Part shown: in pieces, positions 24,663 to 33,654 of the stretch
How positions within the stretch are numbered: position 1 is the first letter of the stretch
Layout: each line of letters opens with the position of its first letter
NCBI GenBank assembly: GCA_013152925.1
Contig: JAADFK010000064.1
Span: 1 to 47,341 of the forward strand
Direction of reading: 5' to 3'
Source: Acidobacteriota bacterium
GTDB taxonomy: Bacteria > Acidobacteriota > Thermoanaerobaculia > Thermoanaerobaculales > Sulfomarinibacteraceae
Length of the DNA: 47,341 bases
Translations under genes and position numbers: made by a program
Notes under the pieces: model-generated
The model's input: only the letters and a program-made list of their open reading frames with translations
What the model was told of the DNA's origin: nothing
The model's database searches: none

Positions 24663-25661
24663 GTGAGCAGGGACGAAAAGGTATGCAGGATGGGCAAGGA
24701 GATGCTCCAGGTTCGCTCGCATTCCAACATGGAGCGGCACGTGCCCTCGCTGGGGCACCCGGAGGCGCCGGCGCGGCTCCGGGCCGTGCTGTCGGCGCTG
24801 GCCGGCAACGGCGGCGACTGGGAGCTGGACCGCAGGGCCGGGCCGGCGCCCGAGGATGACACGCTGGGCGTCGCCGGCTGGCTGCACGAGGCCGGGTTGA
24901 TCGAGCGGATCCGGGAGGGGGTCGCCCGGGCACCGTCCCGGGTCGACGGGCCGGACAACCCCGTATCGGCCGGGTCGTGGGACGCCATCATCACGGCTGC
25001 GGGCCTGGCGGTCCAGGCCGGGCTCGATCTGATCAACGGACGCCTGACGCGGGCCTTCCTGGCCGTGCGGCCGCCGGGTCACCACGCCTTGCCGGACCAG
25101 GCCATGGGCTTCTGCTTCCTCAACAACGCGGCCCTGGCGGCAGAGATCATCGCGCGTGCCTGGCAGGCGCCGGTGCTCATCGCCGATTTCGACGTCCATC
25201 ACGGCAACGGGACGCAGGCGATCTTCTGGGAGCGGGACGACGTGGGCTTCCTCTCCGTCCACCGCTACCCCTTCTACCCGGGCACGGGCGCCGGCGACGA
25301 GGTGGGCGAGGGGAGGGGCCGGGGCTTCACCCGCAACGTGCCCCTGGCCGCCGGGGCGGACGACGCGATCTACGCCTCGGCTTTCGAGGCGGGCCTCGAG
25401 GAGCTTGGCACGCGGCTGCGGCCGGCCGCCATCGTCGTGTCGGCGGGTTTCGATGCCCACGAGGCCGATCCCCTCGGCGGCATGAAGGTGACGGAGGCCG
25501 GCTTCGAGCGGATGAGCCGCGCCGTGGTCCAGGCGGCGGAGACCTGGAGCGGCGGGCGCGTGCTGGCGTTTCTGGAGGGCGGCTACAACCTGGACGCCCT
25601 CGGCGCCTCGGCCCGTGCGTGCTGCCGTGCCCTGGAGATTGCCCCAGCCGCGCCGGAGTGA
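24663..25661 (+). CDS. Histone-deacetylase-family amidohydrolase
   Basis: The 332-residue product has the zinc-dependent deacetylase motifs in order: GHPEAPARLR, RPPGHHA, MGFCFLNNAALAA, DFDVHHGNGTQAIF (Zn ligands), SAGFDAHEADPLGGM and LEGGYN. Bacterial relatives remove acetyl groups from polyamines, acetoin-related compounds or proteins; the substrate is not clear. I favour GTG 24663 because AGGAGGGG lies 6 nt upstream; ATG 24690 and ATG 24702 are alternatives. It is convergent with the HEAT-repeat gene, with a 22-nt gap. Confidence 0.92.
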   Translation: MSRDEKVCRMGKEMLQVRSHSNMERHVPSLGHPEAPARLRAVLSALAGNGGDWELDRRAGPAPEDDTLGVAGWLHEAGLIERIREGVARAPSRVDGPDNPVSAGSWDAIITAAGLAVQAGLDLINGRLTRAFLAVRPPGHHALPDQAMGFCFLNNAALAAEIIARAWQAPVLIADFDVHHGNGTQAIFWERDDVGFLSVHRYPFYPGTGAGDEVGEGRGRGFTRNVPLAAGADDAIYASAFEAGLEELGTRLRPAAIVVSAGFDAHEADPLGGMKVTEAGFERMSRAVVQAAETWSGGRVLAFLEGGYNLDALGASARACCRALEIAPAAPE

Positions 25662-25683
25662 TCCGCAGCGCGGCGCCGGGTCC

Positions 25684-26994
25684 TCAGGCGGCCGGGCCCG
25701 GGCGGCCCGTGTGAGCCCGGATCGAGCGCAGGAGCACCCCGAGTCGTTGACGGAGGCTGCCGTCGGCCAGGACGGTCCGGCGAAAGGCGGCTCGCAGGCC
25801 GGCCTCCATTGAGGAAAACGCCTCCCATGCGGCGCGCCGAACGCCCCTGCTCTCGTCCCCAAGCGCCCGGACCATGGAAACGGCTCCGGCCCGGCCCCGG
25901 CGACCCAGGGCCCGCACCGCTCGTTCCCGCACCGCGGGCGAGCGGTGATCGAGAAACCCCCCGATCGCCCGGGTCGCCTGCGGTCCGGCGATGCTCTCGA
26001 GCGCCGAGACGGCGGCGAGACCGACGCCGGAACGGGCCGTTCCCCTGGCCAGCCGCGCGATGGCCGGTACGGCCTCTCGTGGGGAGAGCCGTGCGAGGAT
26101 CTCCAGCACCCGTTCGCATCGCCGTTCGCCAGCCTCGCCGGAACGCGGCAGCTCGAGCGCATCGATCAGGTGAGGAACGGCGTGGGGTCCAAGGGCCACC
26201 AGGGTGTCCCTGGCCGGCACCGTGTCCAGCCAACCCTCGCGGTCCAGGGTCTCGATCAGCACGGGGATCGCCTGCTCTCTCAGGGGGCCGCCGGCTTCGA
26301 CGAGAGCCACGGCCGCAGCGGATCTCACCGGCGGCTGTGGGTCGTCCAGCGCGCCTGCAAGGGTCTTCTTGGCCCCGGGAGTGGCAATGGCGCCCAGGAT
26401 GTTGGCGGCGGCGGCCCGGCCTGCCACCAGGTGAGAGGCCTCGTACCCGCCGGATCCTGCGGGTGTCCGGAGCTTCTCCGCGAGCGCCTCGACGGCCCCG
26501 GGGCCGAGGCGGCGCAGCGCCTCCCCTGCGCCATCTCGCGCCACATCGTCGTCGAGACAGCCGATGAGCAGGGGAATGGCACGGAGGTCGCCGAGCCGGC
26601 CGAGCGCGCGGGCGACCTCGCGGCGGGGACGGGCCGCCAGCGCCGCCAGGAGGGCGTCAGTCACGTGATCGTCGGGGCCAAGACGGCTCAGGCGCCCGGC
26701 GATCCGGTTGACGACGGCATCCTCGGCCAGTTGGAGCGAGGCCGGAACGTCGCGGGTCGCAAGCTCTTCCAGGGCCAGCACCAGGACCGACCTCGCCCCC
26801 GGCGTTCCGATGGCTGCCAGGGCGTCCACCGCGAGGCAGCGGTGGGCGAACACGGGTTGCGGGTGGGACATGACCATGTCTCTCAAGCCCGGGATGGCGT
26901 CCTCGCCGGCGCGGACGACCTCGATGAAGGCGTGCTCGCCCTCCTCGAGATCTGCGAGACGCGCCATGAGCTCGGCAAGGCGGTCCGGGGTCAT
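25684..26994 (-). CDS. HEAT-repeat protein
   Basis: The 436-residue product is built almost wholly of ~30-residue HEAT/PBS-lyase-like helical repeats, for example REVARALGRLGDLRAIPLLI, VRSAAAVALVEAGGPLREQA and VRERAVRALGRRGRAGAVSM. No signal peptide or catalytic motif is seen, so a cytoplasmic binding or scaffold role is likely. ATG 26994 gives a natural helical N terminus; GTG 27030, with AGGAG 4 nt upstream, would add 12 residues and is equally possible. Upstream is a patatin gene on the same strand. Confidence 0.8.
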   Translation of the reverse strand: MTPDRLAELMARLADLEEGEHAFIEVVRAGEDAIPGLRDMVMSHPQPVFAHRCLAVDALAAIGTPGARSVLVLALEELATRDVPASLQLAEDAVVNRIAGRLSRLGPDDHVTDALLAALAARPRREVARALGRLGDLRAIPLLIGCLDDDVARDGAGEALRRLGPGAVEALAEKLRTPAGSGGYEASHLVAGRAAAANILGAIATPGAKKTLAGALDDPQPPVRSAAAVALVEAGGPLREQAIPVLIETLDREGWLDTVPARDTLVALGPHAVPHLIDALELPRSGEAGERRCERVLEILARLSPREAVPAIARLARGTARSGVGLAAVSALESIAGPQATRAIGGFLDHRSPAVRERAVRALGRRGRAGAVSMVRALGDESRGVRRAAWEAFSSMEAGLRAAFRRTVLADGSLRQRLGVLLRSIRAHTGRPGPAA

Positions 26995-27130
26995 CGTGGT
27001 GCGCTCCCGGCGGTCCGGCGTCCCAGCCACCGCTCTCCTGCCGCCGTGGATCCCGTCAGCGGCGAGGGTGATCGCGAATCACGCATCGCTCGGCATGAGC
27101 CGTATCGCCGGGGATCGGGGAGAGCGGGGC

Positions 27131-27964
27131 TCAGGGCCGACACCTCTCCTCCCCGGCCGAGAGCGCGGCGAGCTCCGCCGTGAGCCGGGGGAGGACGGCC
27201 TCGGCGGCCGAGCGGCCCAGAGCCTCGATCTCGGGAGCGGTCCTGAAATCCCAGCCCAGGTACTCGCTGACCTGGGGGACGATGTGGCAATCGATGGTCG
27301 AGGGGTCGGGGTGGTTGGCTCGGCTCCACAGGTACCCGGCCACCACCATCAGCTCGAGGTAGTTTTTCGGCGCATGCTTGCCGGAGGGAGGAGGGATCAG
27401 GTCCACGGCGATGACGTAGTCGGCGCCCATCCGCCGGACGACGTCCACGGGTAGGTTGTCCACGACGCAGCCGTCCACGAGGAGCCGTCCGCCGCTCTCG
27501 ACGGGAGGGAAGATTCCGGGTACGGCGGAGCTGGCCCGGAGAGCCGTCGGCAGGTGGCCCGAACGGAAGATGACCTTCTGGCCGGTGATGAGGTCGCAGG
27601 AGATGGCGGCGAAAGGGATGGAGAGCTCCTCGAAGGTGGTGACGCCCAGGTGATCCGCGAGGGTTTTCTGCATGGGCCGTGTGTCGAAGAGGCTGAACTT
27701 GCCGCGAATCGACAGGCGGGCCATCTTGGGCCAGCGGGAGCTGCGGAAGATCTCGCCGATGTCGTCCGCGGCCAGGCCGGCCGCACAGGCGGCGCCGACG
27801 ATGGAGCCGACGGAGGTGCCGGCGATCAGGTCGGGATGGATCCCCTCGCGCTCCAGGACCTGAAGAACGCCCACATGGGCCGCACCGCGCACGGCGCCTC
27901 CACTGAGGGCCAGCCCGATCTTCGCCCGCCGTCCCGCCGGTGGTGCATGCGCCGGATCCGCCAT
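27131..27964 (-). CDS. Patatin-like phospholipase (RssA-like)
   Basis: The 277-residue product has the oxyanion glycine loop SGGAVRG (21-27), nucleophile motif GTSVG with Ser51, and the dyad Asp in VDGCVVDN (D164; the usual DGG is DGC here). The LxGGxxRGxAHxGVLQVLE opening is typical of bacterial cytoplasmic patatins that hydrolyse acyl lipids. ATG 27964 is chosen because GAGGAGG lies upstream; the open frame continues 11 codons further. Same strand as the HEAT-repeat gene, 136 nt upstream of it. Confidence 0.9.
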   Translation of the reverse strand: MADPAHAPPAGRRAKIGLALSGGAVRGAAHVGVLQVLEREGIHPDLIAGTSVGSIVGAACAAGLAADDIGEIFRSSRWPKMARLSIRGKFSLFDTRPMQKTLADHLGVTTFEELSIPFAAISCDLITGQKVIFRSGHLPTALRASSAVPGIFPPVESGGRLLVDGCVVDNLPVDVVRRMGADYVIAVDLIPPPSGKHAPKNYLELMVVAGYLWSRANHPDPSTIDCHIVPQVSEYLGWDFRTAPEIEALGRSAAEAVLPRLTAELAALSAGEERCRP

Positions 27965-28115
27965 GGTCGTTCCTCCTCTCCGCGGCCGGGGGTCCACCGC
28001 TCAGCCTGAATCCAGGGTACTCCATGTTGGCCCAAGGGTGCGCCCACGGCGTCCCGCATCGACCGGAATGCAGCCCGGTAGGCTCCGGGCGAGCCGGGGC
28101 GTGGCGGCGTGTTGG

Positions 28116-28124
28116 TGATACAAT
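28116..28124 (+). promoter_or_regulatory. Extended -10 promoter of the HMG-CoA reductase gene
   Basis: TGATACAAT (TG-N-TACAAT) lies 46 nt before the start codon, with no clear -35 box, as is common for extended -10 promoters. Confidence 0.5.
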
Positions 28125-28169
28125 TCGTGCTCACGTCGAAAGGGACCTGAATGGAGAGGAGATCCCGGC

Positions 28170-29711
28170 ATGAAGATTCCGTCGTTGATTCTGAAGCAGC
28201 TCTACACCTTTGGCTCGCTGGAGCCGACCGCGGAGGGAATCCAGTTCGGCGTCAAGAACCGTCTCAGCGACGCCACGCTGACGGGTTTGAGATTGGTGGC
28301 CATCGACGGCAAGGAAGTGCCACTGGAGAACATCACCCTCTCCCTGGGGGAGGGAGAGCTCGTGGACCCGCGGAACATCTCCGGGGAATCGCCGCTACCC
28401 TTCTTGCTGGCCAAGACCATCACGGTCCAGTGCCGCGGCGTCACACTGGACAAGGGCCGGCACGAGATCAGGATCAGCTTCCAGGCGGAACCCTTCGGCA
28501 CGCTGGATCTCAAGGTCAAGGACGCTCTCAAGGACCCCACGAAGAAGGTCGTGGCGATTCCCTACGACAAGGAGCACAACTTCGAGCCGGAGATCATCCG
28601 CCGCAGGCAGGAGTTCATCGAGAAGCTCACCGGCGCGCACATGGAGCACATCGTTCAGTACTCTTTCGATCCCCACGTGACCGAGGGCAACATCGAGAAC
28701 TTCACGGGGGTTGCCCAGGTACCTCTGGGCTTCGCCGGCCCCCTCAAGATCAATGGGGAGCACGCCAGGGGAGAGTTCCTGATCCCCATGGCGACCACCG
28801 AAGGCACCCTGGTGGCCTCCTACAACCGCGGCATGAAGGTGCTCAACCTCTCCGGAGGCGTGACGACCACGGTGGTGGACGACAAGATGCAGCGGGCGCC
28901 TGTCTTCATCTTCGACTCGGCCCGGCGGGCGCGCGACTTCCGCGAATGGGTCTTCGAGCACATGGACGAGATCCGGGACGTGGCCGAGGGAACGTCCAGC
29001 GTCGCCGAGCTGGAGTACATCGACATCTACCTGGCAAGCCGCTTCGCCTATTTGCGCTTCAACTTCCAGACAGGGGACGCAGCCGGCCAGAACATGGTGG
29101 GGCGGGCGACCTTCGCCGCCTGCAGCTGGATCCTCGAGCAGGTACACGACGTGCGCCGTTTCTTCCTGGAGTCCAACCTGGCGACGGACAAGAAGGCCTC
29201 GCAGATCAACCTGATGCGGACGCGCGGCAAGCGGGTTATCGCCGAGGTCACCATCCCGCGGGACGTACTGATCGAGAACATGCGCGTGGAGCCCGAGAGC
29301 CTGACATACCACTTCAACGTGGCCAACGTCGGCTCAATCCTCTCGGGCGCCAACAACAACGGCCTCCACTCCCCCAACGGCATCACGGCCATGTTCATCG
29401 CCACGGGCCAGGATGTGGCCAACGTCTCCGAGGGATCGGCGGGTATCCTGCACACCGAGCTGACGCCAGAAAAGGATCTCTACATCTCCATTACCATCCC
29501 GTCGTTGATCGTCGCGACCTACGGCGGCGGGACGGGGCTGCCGACCCAGCGCGAGTGTCTCGAGCTGTTGGGGTGCTGGGGCAAGGGAAAGGTCAAGAAG
29601 CTGGCCGAGATCGTGGGCGGCGTCGTGCTTGCCGGCGAGATCTCCCTGGCCTCGGCCATCTCCTCGCTGGACTGGGTTTCCAGTCACGAGCAATACGGCC
29701 GGAACCGCTGA
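28170..29711 (+). CDS. Hydroxymethylglutaryl-CoA reductase, class I type, with an extra N-terminal domain
   Basis: This enzyme makes mevalonate from HMG-CoA with NADPH for isoprenoid synthesis. From about residue 125 the 513-residue product has the class I motifs: ENFTGVAQVPLGFAGPL, MATTEGTLVASYNRG (catalytic Glu), DKKASQIN (Lys), ATGQDVANV (Asp), GGGTGLPTQ and a C-terminal His (H506) in SHEQYGRN. The first ~120 residues are not the membrane anchor of eukaryotic enzymes; they look like a soluble beta-rich domain (GIQFGVKNRLSDATLTGLRL; GRHEIRISFQAEPFG). ATG 28170 is preceded by GAGGAG. The UbiB-family gene follows after 30 nt. Confidence 0.92.
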   Translation: MKIPSLILKQLYTFGSLEPTAEGIQFGVKNRLSDATLTGLRLVAIDGKEVPLENITLSLGEGELVDPRNISGESPLPFLLAKTITVQCRGVTLDKGRHEIRISFQAEPFGTLDLKVKDALKDPTKKVVAIPYDKEHNFEPEIIRRRQEFIEKLTGAHMEHIVQYSFDPHVTEGNIENFTGVAQVPLGFAGPLKINGEHARGEFLIPMATTEGTLVASYNRGMKVLNLSGGVTTTVVDDKMQRAPVFIFDSARRARDFREWVFEHMDEIRDVAEGTSSVAELEYIDIYLASRFAYLRFNFQTGDAAGQNMVGRATFAACSWILEQVHDVRRFFLESNLATDKKASQINLMRTRGKRVIAEVTIPRDVLIENMRVEPESLTYHFNVANVGSILSGANNNGLHSPNGITAMFIATGQDVANVSEGSAGILHTELTPEKDLYISITIPSLIVATYGGGTGLPTQRECLELLGCWGKGKVKKLAEIVGGVVLAGEISLASAISSLDWVSSHEQYGRNR

Positions 29712-29741
29712 GCGGCGGGGGATAGCCGGGAGGGTAACCCC

Positions 29742-31436
29742 GTGGTGACGCGAGCGGCCGCCGACCAGCTGGAGGCGCCGGACGGCGCCGCGGGGACAAG
29801 GCTCCACCGGGGGCTCGGTCTTCCCGGCCGGTTGTGGACCACGCTCCGGCACGGTCTGGGCCTCGCCGGCGGCGCCCTGGTGGCCTCGGTGCGAAGCCGC
29901 CGGCTCGACCATCCGCCGGCGCGGGGTCCTGCTTTCGCCATGGCCAGGCTCGCGGCGGCCCTGGTTCGTCCTTGGCTCGACCCGCAGATTGCCGCCGCGC
30001 CGTTTCCCGCCCAACTCCGGCTGCGTTTGGAGATGCTGGGGCCGGTGTACATCAAGCTGGGCCAGGTCCTCAGCCTGCGGACGGACCTGCTGCCCGATTC
30101 CGTGACCTCCGAGCTCCGCAACCTCCTGGACCGGCTTCCCGCCGTGCCGTGGGAGGAGATCGAAGCGATCCTCGAGGCCGACCTCGGCGGTCCGGTCCGG
30201 AGCTTCTTCCAGTGGGTCGATCCCGTCGCCATGGGCTCGGCCTCCATCGCCCAGATCCATCGCGCGGTGACGCGGGACGGGGACGAGGTGGTGCTCAAGG
30301 TCGTCAAACCGGGGATCCGAGGCTTGCTCTGGCAGGACGCGACATTGCTCCGGGCGGTCGGCCGCCTGCTGGGGGTCGTCGTCCCGAGGTACCGTCCCAG
30401 GGAGGTGATCGAGGAGTTTGTCGAGTACACCTCGCGGGAGTTGGACATGCTTCGCGAGGCCGCCAACGTCGAGACCTTCGCCGCCAGCTTCGCCGGCGTG
30501 CCGGAGGTGGTGTTCCCTGCGGTCCACCGGCGGTTTTCAGGCCGGAACGTCCTGTGCCTCGAGCGGCTCGAAGGAGTCCGGCCGGACAGCCGGGAGGCCG
30601 CAGCCATTCCCGAGGCGCAGCGCCGGCGCCTGATCGACGTCGGGGCGTCCGCCATCGTCCAGATGCTGTACCGGGATGGCTTCTTCCACGCCGACCTGCA
30701 TCCGGCCAATATCCTGATCCTCCGGGATGGGGAAGAGCTCCGGCTGGCCTTCCTGGACATGGGGATGGTCGGGCGCCTGGAGGCCCGCGTGCGGCGCCTC
30801 ATGCTGTACTACTTCTACTCGGTGGTCTCCGGGGACTTCGAAAACGCTTCCAGGTACCTGGCCGCCGTCGCCGAGCCCGCTCCGGGTGCCGACCCGGCGG
30901 GTTTCCGCAAGGAGGTGGAGGACGTTTCGCGGCGGTGGCGGCTGGCCGAGGATGTCGGTGAATACTCGCTGGCACAGCTGATCCTCGAATCCATCCGGTG
31001 CGGTGCGCGGTACGGGATGTTCTTTCCTGTGGAGATGGTCCTGATGGTCCGCGCCCTCGTCACCTACGAGGGGATCGGTATGCTCCTCGACCCCCAGCTC
31101 AACGTCGCGCAGATCACCGAGCGGCACGTCACCCTGCAGTTCAGGCGCCAGATCAACCCCCTCCGCCTGGCGCGGGAGGGGTTGCGGAGGGCACCCGACC
31201 TGATGGACGCCATCATCACGCTCCCGACCCTCGTGACCGAGGGCCTCAAGCTGGTGGAGCGGCAGCGGCGGGAGCCGGCCGTGCGCCCGATGGACGGGAC
31301 GGGAGGTGCGATCTACGGGGGCTTCTGCTTGCTGGCGGGCGCGGTGCTGGCCGTCGGCGGCGCGCCGTGGCCCGCGTGGGCCCTCCTGCTGGCGGCCGGG
31401 CTGCTCCTCCCCCTCCGGAGTGGGCGCAAGAAATGA
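29742..31436 (+). CDS. ABC1/UbiB-family atypical kinase
   Basis: The 564-residue product has the family motifs: YIKLGQVLSLRTDLLPD (KxGQ, near residue 105), AMGSASIAQIHRA (Ala-rich nucleotide loop), LKVVKPGI (Lys), FFHADLHPANILIL (catalytic loop) and LDMGMVGRL. Two hydrophobic segments close the protein, as in UbiB/COQ8 proteins that support quinone or isoprenoid lipid metabolism at the membrane. The GTG at 29742 has GGGAGGG upstream. Proximity to HMG-CoA reductase (30 nt) suggests one operon linked to isoprenoid lipids. Confidence 0.9.
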   Translation: MVTRAAADQLEAPDGAAGTRLHRGLGLPGRLWTTLRHGLGLAGGALVASVRSRRLDHPPARGPAFAMARLAAALVRPWLDPQIAAAPFPAQLRLRLEMLGPVYIKLGQVLSLRTDLLPDSVTSELRNLLDRLPAVPWEEIEAILEADLGGPVRSFFQWVDPVAMGSASIAQIHRAVTRDGDEVVLKVVKPGIRGLLWQDATLLRAVGRLLGVVVPRYRPREVIEEFVEYTSRELDMLREAANVETFAASFAGVPEVVFPAVHRRFSGRNVLCLERLEGVRPDSREAAAIPEAQRRRLIDVGASAIVQMLYRDGFFHADLHPANILILRDGEELRLAFLDMGMVGRLEARVRRLMLYYFYSVVSGDFENASRYLAAVAEPAPGADPAGFRKEVEDVSRRWRLAEDVGEYSLAQLILESIRCGARYGMFFPVEMVLMVRALVTYEGIGMLLDPQLNVAQITERHVTLQFRRQINPLRLAREGLRRAPDLMDAIITLPTLVTEGLKLVERQRREPAVRPMDGTGGAIYGGFCLLAGAVLAVGGAPWPAWALLLAAGLLLPLRSGRKK

Positions 31437-31454
31437 GGGCGCCTTCCGGCGCCC
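31437..31454. terminator. Hairpin between convergent UbiB-like and phasin genes
   Basis: GGGCGCC-TTCC-GGCGCCC forms a perfect 7-bp GC stem immediately after the UbiB-family stop codon. No T-tract follows, so termination strength is uncertain. Confidence 0.5.
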
Positions 31455-31486
31455 CCGATCGTTCGTGTGTCCCCCGTTGGATGGCG

Positions 31487-31936
31487 TCAGGCCTTCTTGG
31501 CCGTGGCCGTGGTCTTCCTGGTGGCCGAAGCGGCCGGCTTGCGGGCCGGGGCGCGGCGGGCCGGCGCAGCCTGCTTCTTCTGCAGGGTTTCGATTGTCTT
31601 GGTCAGGTCCTCGACTTTCTTCGTCAGTGTCTCGATCTCGCTCTTCGTGGGGACACCCAGCTTGTGGATGGCCGCCGTCATCTTCTCGTCGAGCTTCTTC
31701 TCGAAGGTCTCCCAGTAGCTCTCGGCCATGACCGTGACACCGCTGACCGTGCCCTTGGCCTTCTCGATCTGCTCCTTGCCGGCATCCTCGATGGCCGCGC
31801 CCTTCTTGACGAGGTCCTTGAAGACCTTGTTCCCCGTCTCCTGTCCAGTTGCCAGGGCGCCGAGCCCGGCGAGCCAGATCTGGCGGGCGGAAGTGGAAAT
31901 GTCGTCCTGGATTTTCTTGACTTTCTTCTTGACCAT
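31487..31936 (-). CDS. Phasin (polyhydroxyalkanoate granule-associated protein)
   Basis: Phasins coat storage granules. The 149-residue product fits the PhaI/PhaF-type family: an amphipathic N-terminal half (ARQIWLAGLGALATGQETGNKVFKDLVKKG), a coiled coil (SEIETLTKKVEDLTKTIETLQKK) and a Lys/Ala/Pro-rich tail. ATG 31936 has GGGAGG upstream. It is driven by a strong promoter embedded in PhaR-type palindromes. Expression is probably controlled by the PhaR gene 4 kb away. Confidence 0.9.
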   Translation of the reverse strand: MVKKKVKKIQDDISTSARQIWLAGLGALATGQETGNKVFKDLVKKGAAIEDAGKEQIEKAKGTVSGVTVMAESYWETFEKKLDEKMTAAIHKLGVPTKSEIETLTKKVEDLTKTIETLQKKQAAPARRAPARKPAASATRKTTATAKKA

Positions 31937-31962
31937 TGTGACCTCCCTGTGGTCCTGTGTTT

Positions 31963-32040
31963 TGCCGCTCTGCGGCATTGACAGGAAGAATATAACGCAT
32001 TGCGGCATGGCTGTCAACCCCGGGTTTCCGCAATGCGGCA
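31963..32040 (-). promoter_or_regulatory. Phasin promoter with three palindromic operators
   Basis: On the minus strand TTGACA (32012-32017) and TATATT (31989-31994) are separated by exactly 17 nt. Palindromes of the form TGCCGC-N3-GCGGCA lie downstream (31963-31977, perfect), inside the spacer (ATGCCGCAATGCG) and upstream (32026-32040, one arm imperfect). A repressor bound there would block polymerase. The same module precedes phaR. Confidence 0.8.
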
Positions 32041-32102
32041 AAAAGTTTGTCCAGACACATCAGTGAGTTGGAAACCTGGGATGTGCCCGGCAGGTGCTGT
32101 GA

Positions 32103-32117
32103 TGCCGCAGTATGGCA
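32103..32117 (+). promoter_or_regulatory. PhaR-type operator before the WS/DGAT gene
   Basis: TGCCGCAGTATGGCA matches the TGCCGC-N3-GCGGCA consensus at 13 of 15 positions. An extended -10 element TGATATGAT (32158-32166) lies about 40 nt downstream of it and about 80 nt before the WS/DGAT start. Confidence 0.5.
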
Positions 32118-32247
32118 TCCTGGTCGTGGTGTTGCCGGCCTCGTGAGAAGCCCGGCTTGATATGATGGTCGTTCCATTGCAGCACGTGGTTGTGTTGCAG
32201 GTCGGGCTCAGGCTGGGCCGTGGCATGGAGCTTGGAGGTCGCGCACC

Positions 32248-33624
32248 GTGGCGTTTTCTTCTCGTGATCGTATCCCAATGGACAACGTGGACAGCGCCTG
32301 GTTGCGGATGGAGGACTCCACGAACCTGATGACCATCACGGGGATGATGATTCTCGATGGCCCCTTGGACTTTTCCCGCTTCAAGGCCATGATCGAGGAT
32401 CGCCTGATGGCTCACGACCGGTTTCGCAGCCTGGTCGCCGAGTCCCCCCTGCCGTTGGGGCGGCCCTCGTGGCAGGAGGACGACCAGTTCACATTGCGGT
32501 ACCACCTGCGGAAGGTGGCACTGGCCGCTCCTCACGATCAGGGGGCGTTGCAGGAGCTGGTCAGCGACCTCATGAGCACGCCGCTCGACCGCTCGAGGCC
32601 CCTGTGGCAGATCCACGTGGTCGAGAACTATGCCCACGGGACCGCCGTCATCCTCCGGATCCATCATTGCATCGCCGACGGGATCGCCCTGGTACGGCTA
32701 CTCTTTTCGCTGACCGACAAGGAACCCGACGAGGCGCCGACCGTCCGGGACCGTGACGGCAAGGGTGGCAGACAGGGCGGCCGGAAGCTCCTGAGCACCG
32801 CGGAGAGCCTGATCGACAGGGGCCGTGAGGTCCTGGTGAATCCGGATCGCCTGGCCGAGCTCATCCAGGGCGGCTTCGGCGCCGCCGGCGTCCTGACCCG
32901 GCTGATCCAGCGCCCCGCCGACCCGAAGACGGCCTTCAAGGGGCGGGTGACGATCACCAAGAAGGCCGCCTGGTCCAAGCCCATCCCCCTCGGGGATGTC
33001 AAGCGAATCGGCAAGACCTTCGGCTGCACCATCAACGATGTCCTGATGACGGTGGCCGCGGGCGCCATGCGCTCCTATCTGCTGGGCCGGGGCGACGCCA
33101 TCGAAGGCAAGGATGTCCACGCCGTGGTTCCCGTCAACATTCGGCCGCCCCACGAGATGGATCACCTGGGCAACCGTTTCGGCCTGGTCTTCGTGGCGCT
33201 TCCGGTGGGTATGGCGGAGCCACTCGGACGATTGAAGACGGTTCATGAGCGGATGGAACGGCTGAAGAGATCGCCCGAGGCTGGCGTCGTATTCAGCGTC
33301 TTGCAGCTCCTGGGACTGGCCAAGCCGGAGCTCTTGGCCTTCGGGGTGGACTTCTTCGGCAGCAAGGCGACGCTGGTGCTGACCAACGTCCCGGGACCAA
33401 GGAACCACCTCTTCATGGCGGGCTCGCGAATCCGGAACATGATGTTCTGGGTTCCCCAGTCGGCCCACATGGGCCTGGGCATCAGCATCTTCAGCTATGC
33501 TGGAGAGGTGAGGATCGGCGTCGCGGCCGATGCCGCGCTGGTGCCCAACCCGGATTCCCTGATCGAGCACGTGCACGGCGAGGTCACCGTCCTGCTGGAG
33601 GAGGCTGCAGAGGCCGGCGCCTGA
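32248..33624 (+). CDS. Wax ester synthase / diacylglycerol acyltransferase (WS/DGAT)
   Basis: The 458-residue product is a bacterial acyltransferase of the WS/DGAT family, which joins acyl-CoA to fatty alcohols or diacylglycerol to form storage lipids. It has the active site HHCIADG (139-145), PLDRSRPLWQIHVVE just before it, and NDVLMTVAAGAMRSYL plus LTNVPGP in the C-terminal half. The GTG at 32248 has GGAGG 10 nt upstream; ATG 32278 is an alternative. It stands divergent from the phasin gene and carries a PhaR-type operator. Convergent with the SCP2-like gene (30-nt gap). Confidence 0.92.
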   Translation: MAFSSRDRIPMDNVDSAWLRMEDSTNLMTITGMMILDGPLDFSRFKAMIEDRLMAHDRFRSLVAESPLPLGRPSWQEDDQFTLRYHLRKVALAAPHDQGALQELVSDLMSTPLDRSRPLWQIHVVENYAHGTAVILRIHHCIADGIALVRLLFSLTDKEPDEAPTVRDRDGKGGRQGGRKLLSTAESLIDRGREVLVNPDRLAELIQGGFGAAGVLTRLIQRPADPKTAFKGRVTITKKAAWSKPIPLGDVKRIGKTFGCTINDVLMTVAAGAMRSYLLGRGDAIEGKDVHAVVPVNIRPPHEMDHLGNRFGLVFVALPVGMAEPLGRLKTVHERMERLKRSPEAGVVFSVLQLLGLAKPELLAFGVDFFGSKATLVLTNVPGPRNHLFMAGSRIRNMMFWVPQSAHMGLGISIFSYAGEVRIGVAADAALVPNPDSLIEHVHGEVTVLLEEAAEAGA

Positions 33625-33654
33625 TTCCCGCGGACCGAACGGGCCGGCGCGGAC

